Shown: positions 6,527 to 9,375 of the stretch, piece by piece
Position numbering within the stretch: the first letter of the stretch is position 1
Layout: each line of letters starts with the position of its first letter
DNA from: Collinsella aerofaciens
GTDB lineage: Bacteria; Actinomycetota; Coriobacteriia; Coriobacteriales; Coriobacteriaceae
Length of the DNA stretch: 9,375 nucleotides
Reading direction: 5' to 3'
Assembly (NCBI GenBank): GCA_030841765.1
Contig: JAUUSS010000089.1
Coordinates: 1-9,375 of the forward strand
Notes under the pieces: generated by a model
The model's database searches: none
The model's input: the letters and a program-made list of their open reading frames with translations, nothing else
Told to the model about the DNA's origin: nothing
Translations under genes and position numbers: made by a program

Positions 6527-7753
6527 ATGGATTTTTCTCCGGCGGATCTGTTCCGTTCAACCAAGACCGGCTCTCGCAGCAGCCTGGACCGCGTCAACAA
6601 GCAACTTTCGGCCTCGCGCGGCACGTTTCGCCAAAAGGTGCATATCGGTGTGCTCGTGGCTACTGTGGCGCTCGTTGCCTACGGTGCCATCATTATCTGG
6701 TCGGCTTCGCAGTTTAAGGCCGATGCCTCGTTCTCACGCCATCTGCTGGGAATTGGCATCGGGGCGCTGCTGGCGGTGCTGGTCTGGCGTACCGACCTGC
6801 GCGGTATTTCCAATTTCTCGACGGCGTTGCTCGTCATCGACCTGATCGTGATCTTCTCGCCCAAGATTCCGGGTCTGTCCTATACGGGCGGTCTGGGCAT
6901 GACGGGCTGGATCAAGATTCCCGGTATCGGCTTGACATTCCAGCCGGTTGAGCTTGCCAAGCTCATCACCATCTTCTTTATTGCTACGCTTGGCTCGCAG
7001 TATAACGGTCGCATCGATACCGTTCGTGACTACGTCAAGCTCTGCGGCATGCTGTCCATTCCGTTTTTGGCCGTCGTTGCCATGGGCGACCTGGGCTCGG
7101 GCCTGGTCGTGCTGGTTTCGGGCGCCATCGTCATCTGTATGAGCGGTGCACGCCGCGAATGGGTGCTGTCGACCTTGGCCCTGCTCGTGGGCCTGGTGGC
7201 CCTCGTCCTGGCGCTCGATTCGGTCTTTGATTCGTTGCTCGGCCACGATGTGCTTATCAAGCAGTATCAGATGAACCGTCTGACGGTCTTTATCGACCCC
7301 GATAATGCCGATTCGGACGATGCCTACAACCTGCAGCAGTCGCTTATCGCCGTTGGCTCGGGCGGCTTCTTTGGTAAGGGTTTGGGCCATGCGACGCAGT
7401 CGGCCGGCGGCTTTCTGCCTGAGTTCCACACCGACTTCGTCTTCGCCTTCCTGTCCGAGACCTTTGGTTTTTGCGGTTCCTTTTTGCTCCTGTGCCTCTA
7501 CGTGCTGCTGATCTTTTCGACGATTCGCGTCGCCTTTAAGTGTGAGTCGCTGTTTTTGCGTCTTTCGTGTGTGGGCATCGTCGGCATGTGGGCGTTCCAG
7601 ACCTTCGAAAACATCGGCATGTGCATCGGCATGATGCCGATTACCGGTATTCCGCTACCGTTTATTAGCTTCGGTTCGTCTTCGATGATGATTCAGCTGC
7701 TGACGGTGGGTATCGTACAATCCATATGGCGGCATCGTTCGGGCGCCGCGTAA
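6527..7753 (+). CDS. rodA: RodA, SEDS peptidoglycan glycosyltransferase
   Basis: RodA polymerises lipid II into glycan at the membrane and pairs with PBP2. This 408-residue polytopic protein has a 36-residue polar N-terminus and about ten hydrophobic segments. Signature SEDS blocks are FQPVELAKL (138-146), GDLGSGLV (187-194), QSLIAVGSGGFFGKGLG (271-287), LPEFHTDFVFAFLSE (297-311), and near the C-terminus NIGMCIGMMPITGIPLPFISFGSSS (362-386 approximately). The region of the catalytic aspartate reads DPDNADSDDAYN (257-268); an ungapped comparison with the recalled E. coli sequence puts Ala261 at the essential Asp position, with Asp262 next to it. ATG 6527 follows AGGAGG (6516-6521), whose first two bases belong to the mrdA stop. 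Adjacency to mrdA, 9 bases apart, makes RodA much more likely than FtsW. Confidence 0.96.
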   Translation: MDFSPADLFRSTKTGSRSSLDRVNKQLSASRGTFRQKVHIGVLVATVALVAYGAIIIWSASQFKADASFSRHLLGIGIGALLAVLVWRTDLRGISNFSTALLVIDLIVIFSPKIPGLSYTGGLGMTGWIKIPGIGLTFQPVELAKLITIFFIATLGSQYNGRIDTVRDYVKLCGMLSIPFLAVVAMGDLGSGLVVLVSGAIVICMSGARREWVLSTLALLVGLVALVLALDSVFDSLLGHDVLIKQYQMNRLTVFIDPDNADSDDAYNLQQSLIAVGSGGFFGKGLGHATQSAGGFLPEFHTDFVFAFLSETFGFCGSFLLLCLYVLLIFSTIRVAFKCESLFLRLSCVGIVGMWAFQTFENIGMCIGMMPITGIPLPFISFGSSSMMIQLLTVGIVQSIWRHRSGAA

Positions 7754-7771
7754 CCGCTGGAGGGGTTTGCT

Positions 7772-8701
7772 ATGAAAATTCCCGTAGATAAGCTGACCCG
7801 CGCTTTTAAGATGGGCGCGTCCGTTAAGAAGGATTCCGATACGCCGGTGCGCGTCTCGGTCTATCTGGATTCGTCCGCCTCGCGCTTTCTTGCCGAGACG
7901 GTGCGTGACGCCTTTGTGCCGCAGACGACCTCGGGTATTGTGCGCGTCGAGCGTCTGGGGGAGGAGCGAATTGCTCCAAAGACCGATACCGATGTGGTGC
8001 TGGTGCTCTCGTGTGGTTCCGACCGCTTGGAGAGTGCCGTGCAGGAGCTCGTGATCGCCGGCGCGCCCGTGTGCGTGCTTGCCGAGTCTGCTGTGGAGGT
8101 GCCGTTTATCGAGGAGTCCACGCCCATGCTCGGCGTGGTAGCGGCAACCGATAAGACGTATCTGCTCGAGACGCTTGCCCGCTGGATTCTCGATCGCACC
8201 GACAAGGAAACGGCTTTTGCGGCGAACTTTGCCTTCATGCGCATCGCGGCGGCCAATCGTATCATCACCTCGTGCGCGCTCACCAATATGGCGACCGGTG
8301 CGCTGGTGTTTTTGCCGGGCGCCGATTATCCCGTTATGGCGCTGGCGCAGGTGGGCATGCTCTTTGAGCTCGCTGCCGTCTTTGGACGCGGCATTAAGCC
8401 TGAGCGCGGCTACGAGGTCGCGGGCGTGCTTGCCGGCGGTCTTGTGATCCGAGCGGTCACCCGCGCGCTCGTTAAGCAGACGCCGCATATTGGGTTTGCC
8501 GTCAAGGCGCTCACTGCTGCCGCGGGCACCTATGGCATGGGCCGTGCGCTCGTTTCGCTCTACGAGCGCGATGTCGACTACAGCCGTGCCAATGAGGTGG
8601 TCACTGCCACGTTCTCCCGCGTTCGCGATCTGGTGACCACGGTCGCGGGCGCTACCCGTCCTATGGCGTCCTATCAGGACGCATCAGATCTCGCTGCTTA
8701 G
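7772..8701 (+). CDS. DUF697 (YcjF-like) domain protein in the rod operon, function unknown
   Basis: The 309-residue product has two parts. Residues about 26-142 alternate hydrophobic strands and helices (VRVSVYLD, DVVLVLSCG, GAPVCVLAE, MLGVVAAT), like a Rossmann or degenerate GTPase fold, but no Walker A (GxxxxGKS) or NKxD is visible. Residues about 155-265 resemble DUF697: an Ala-rich stretch, LPGADYPVMALAQVGMLFELA, then small hydrophobic helices with KQTPHIGFAVKALTAAAGTYGMG. DUF697 domains often follow Era-like GTPase domains and associate with membranes. ATG 7772 is preceded by GGAGGGG (7759-7765), 6 bases away. It sits 18 bases after rodA and 10 before the radical SAM gene, so it is very probably co-transcribed with the cell-wall genes. 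A role in elongation is inferred from position only; the DUF697 call is by pattern memory. Confidence 0.75.
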   Translation: MKIPVDKLTRAFKMGASVKKDSDTPVRVSVYLDSSASRFLAETVRDAFVPQTTSGIVRVERLGEERIAPKTDTDVVLVLSCGSDRLESAVQELVIAGAPVCVLAESAVEVPFIEESTPMLGVVAATDKTYLLETLARWILDRTDKETAFAANFAFMRIAAANRIITSCALTNMATGALVFLPGADYPVMALAQVGMLFELAAVFGRGIKPERGYEVAGVLAGGLVIRAVTRALVKQTPHIGFAVKALTAAAGTYGMGRALVSLYERDVDYSRANEVVTATFSRVRDLVTTVAGATRPMASYQDASDLAA

Positions 8702-8711
8702 GGGTTTTCCG

Positions 8712-9375
8712 TTGCGCGTTCCGTACCAAGATTGTTTTCATCTCATTGAGCCGTTGCTCGCCAAGGTCGAGAAGCCGAGTCGCTATATCGATCACGAGTG
8801 GGGCACGCTTTCCAAGGCCGATGCCGACTACCGTTGCTGCCTGATCTACCCGGATGTGTACGAGGTTGGTCTGCCCAACCAGGGCATCGCCATCCTCTAT
8901 AACATCCTTAACCAGGCCGAGGGCATCTCCTGCGAGCGTGGCTATGTGCCGTGGCCCGATATGGGTGATCTCATGCGCGAGGCGGGTATTCCGCTGCTGT
9001 CGCTCGAGGGTGCAGCGCCGGTCGCTTCGTTTGATATCGTCGGTCTGCATGTGCCGCACGAGATGGCGGTGACGAACTTCCTCGAGGCACTCGACCTCGC
9101 TGGCATTCCGCTGTTAGCGGCCGACCGCGGCGAAGACGACCCCATCATCATCGCCGGCGGCCCCTCGGTGTACAATCCCGAGCCGTACGCGGCCTTCTTC
9201 GATGCCATCCTCATCGGCGAGGGCGAGGAGTCGCTGCTCGAGACCTGCCAGCTACATCGCCGCCTGCGTGACGAAGGAGTCCCGCGCGCGCAGATTGTTG
9301 AGCAGCTTGCATCCATTGCCGGCAACTACGTGCCGTCGCTCTATGAGGTTCGTTACGACGAGCCCTGCTCGCCGC
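8712..9375 (+). CDS. Radical SAM protein of the TIGR03960 type, N-terminal part, truncated by the window edge
   Basis: The frame is open from TTG 8712 to the end (221 full codons). The start is supported by AGGGG (8700-8704) 7 bases upstream, overlapping the TAG of the preceding gene. Visible blocks are VEKPSRYIDHEWG (19-31), YPDVYEVGLPNQGIAILYNI (46-65), PWPDMGDL (80-87), FDIVGLHVPHEM (107-118), IAGGPSVYNPEP (147-158) and IGEGEES (168-174). These match the N-terminal B12-binding-like region of the uncharacterised radical SAM family recalled as TIGR03960. The CxxxCxxC iron-sulfur motif would lie past the edge and cannot be checked. Members of this family often sit near mre/rod genes and rplU-rpmA, commonly followed by a DUF2344 protein or domain, so the position here is expected. 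Its substrate is unknown. Confidence 0.85.
   Translation, partial: MRVPYQDCFHLIEPLLAKVEKPSRYIDHEWGTLSKADADYRCCLIYPDVYEVGLPNQGIAILYNILNQAEGISCERGYVPWPDMGDLMREAGIPLLSLEGAAPVASFDIVGLHVPHEMAVTNFLEALDLAGIPLLAADRGEDDPIIIAGGPSVYNPEPYAAFFDAILIGEGEESLLETCQLHRRLRDEGVPRAQIVEQLASIAGNYVPSLYEVRYDEPCSP

Noticed and set aside
7716..7721. TACAAT near the end of rodA as a possible internal promoter
   Set aside because: No -35-like hexamer at a workable distance; the region codes for the conserved RodA C-terminus.
8666..8682. Hairpin GCGTCC-TATCA-GGACGC near the end of the DUF697 gene, with GTCCTAT repeated at 8658 and 8668
   Set aside because: Only six base pairs, no T-run after it, and inside coding sequence; such short stems are common at this GC content.

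Overview
The window is a high-GC, gene-dense stretch read entirely on the + strand. It carries the rod-shape (elongasome) operon mreB-mreC-mreD-mrdA(PBP2)-rodA. Upstream are a cyclophilin fragment and a TPR membrane protein; downstream are a DUF697-type protein and the start of an unusual radical SAM protein. Gene order, high GC3, frequent TTG starts and protein style suggest an actinobacterium of the class Coriobacteriia, probably Collinsella or a relative. That assignment is inference from recalled family sequences; no 16S or other marker lies in the window.

Layout. Positions 2-361 hold the C-terminal two thirds of a cyclophilin-type peptidyl-prolyl isomerase. Positions 373-1677 hold a cytoplasmic TPR array joined by one membrane helix to a small extracytoplasmic domain. 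The 115-base gap at 1678-1792 is the only real intergenic space. It contains a 14-bp hairpin, a candidate -10 element and a short direct repeat, and is probably where one transcript ends and the rod operon begins. Then follow mreB (1793-2836), mreC (2858-3856), mreD (3868-4434), mrdA/PBP2 (4448-6517), rodA (6527-7753), a DUF697-like gene (7772-8701) and a TIGR03960-like radical SAM gene (8712 to beyond the edge). All seven are on one strand with gaps of 9-21 bases.

How the genes work together. MreB filaments under the membrane, with MreC and MreD spanning it, position and activate the RodA glycan polymerase and its partner transpeptidase PBP2, which build the lateral wall. The TPR protein and the DUF697-like protein flank or sit inside this cluster and could be lineage-specific accessories, but only their position suggests that. 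The radical SAM gene is a commonly observed neighbour of mre/rod and rplU-rpmA clusters, so the operon may continue that way past the edge.

Most of the window is conserved core machinery and I see no clearly new system. The points most worth checking are: a perfect terminator-like inverted repeat inside the start of mreC; repeated fusion of stop codons with the next gene's ribosome binding site; a second N-terminal membrane helix and altered SxxK context in PBP2; a shifted catalytic-Asp region in RodA; and the unstudied DUF697-like protein inside the rod operon. No tRNA, rRNA, CRISPR array, insertion sequence or phage gene was seen.
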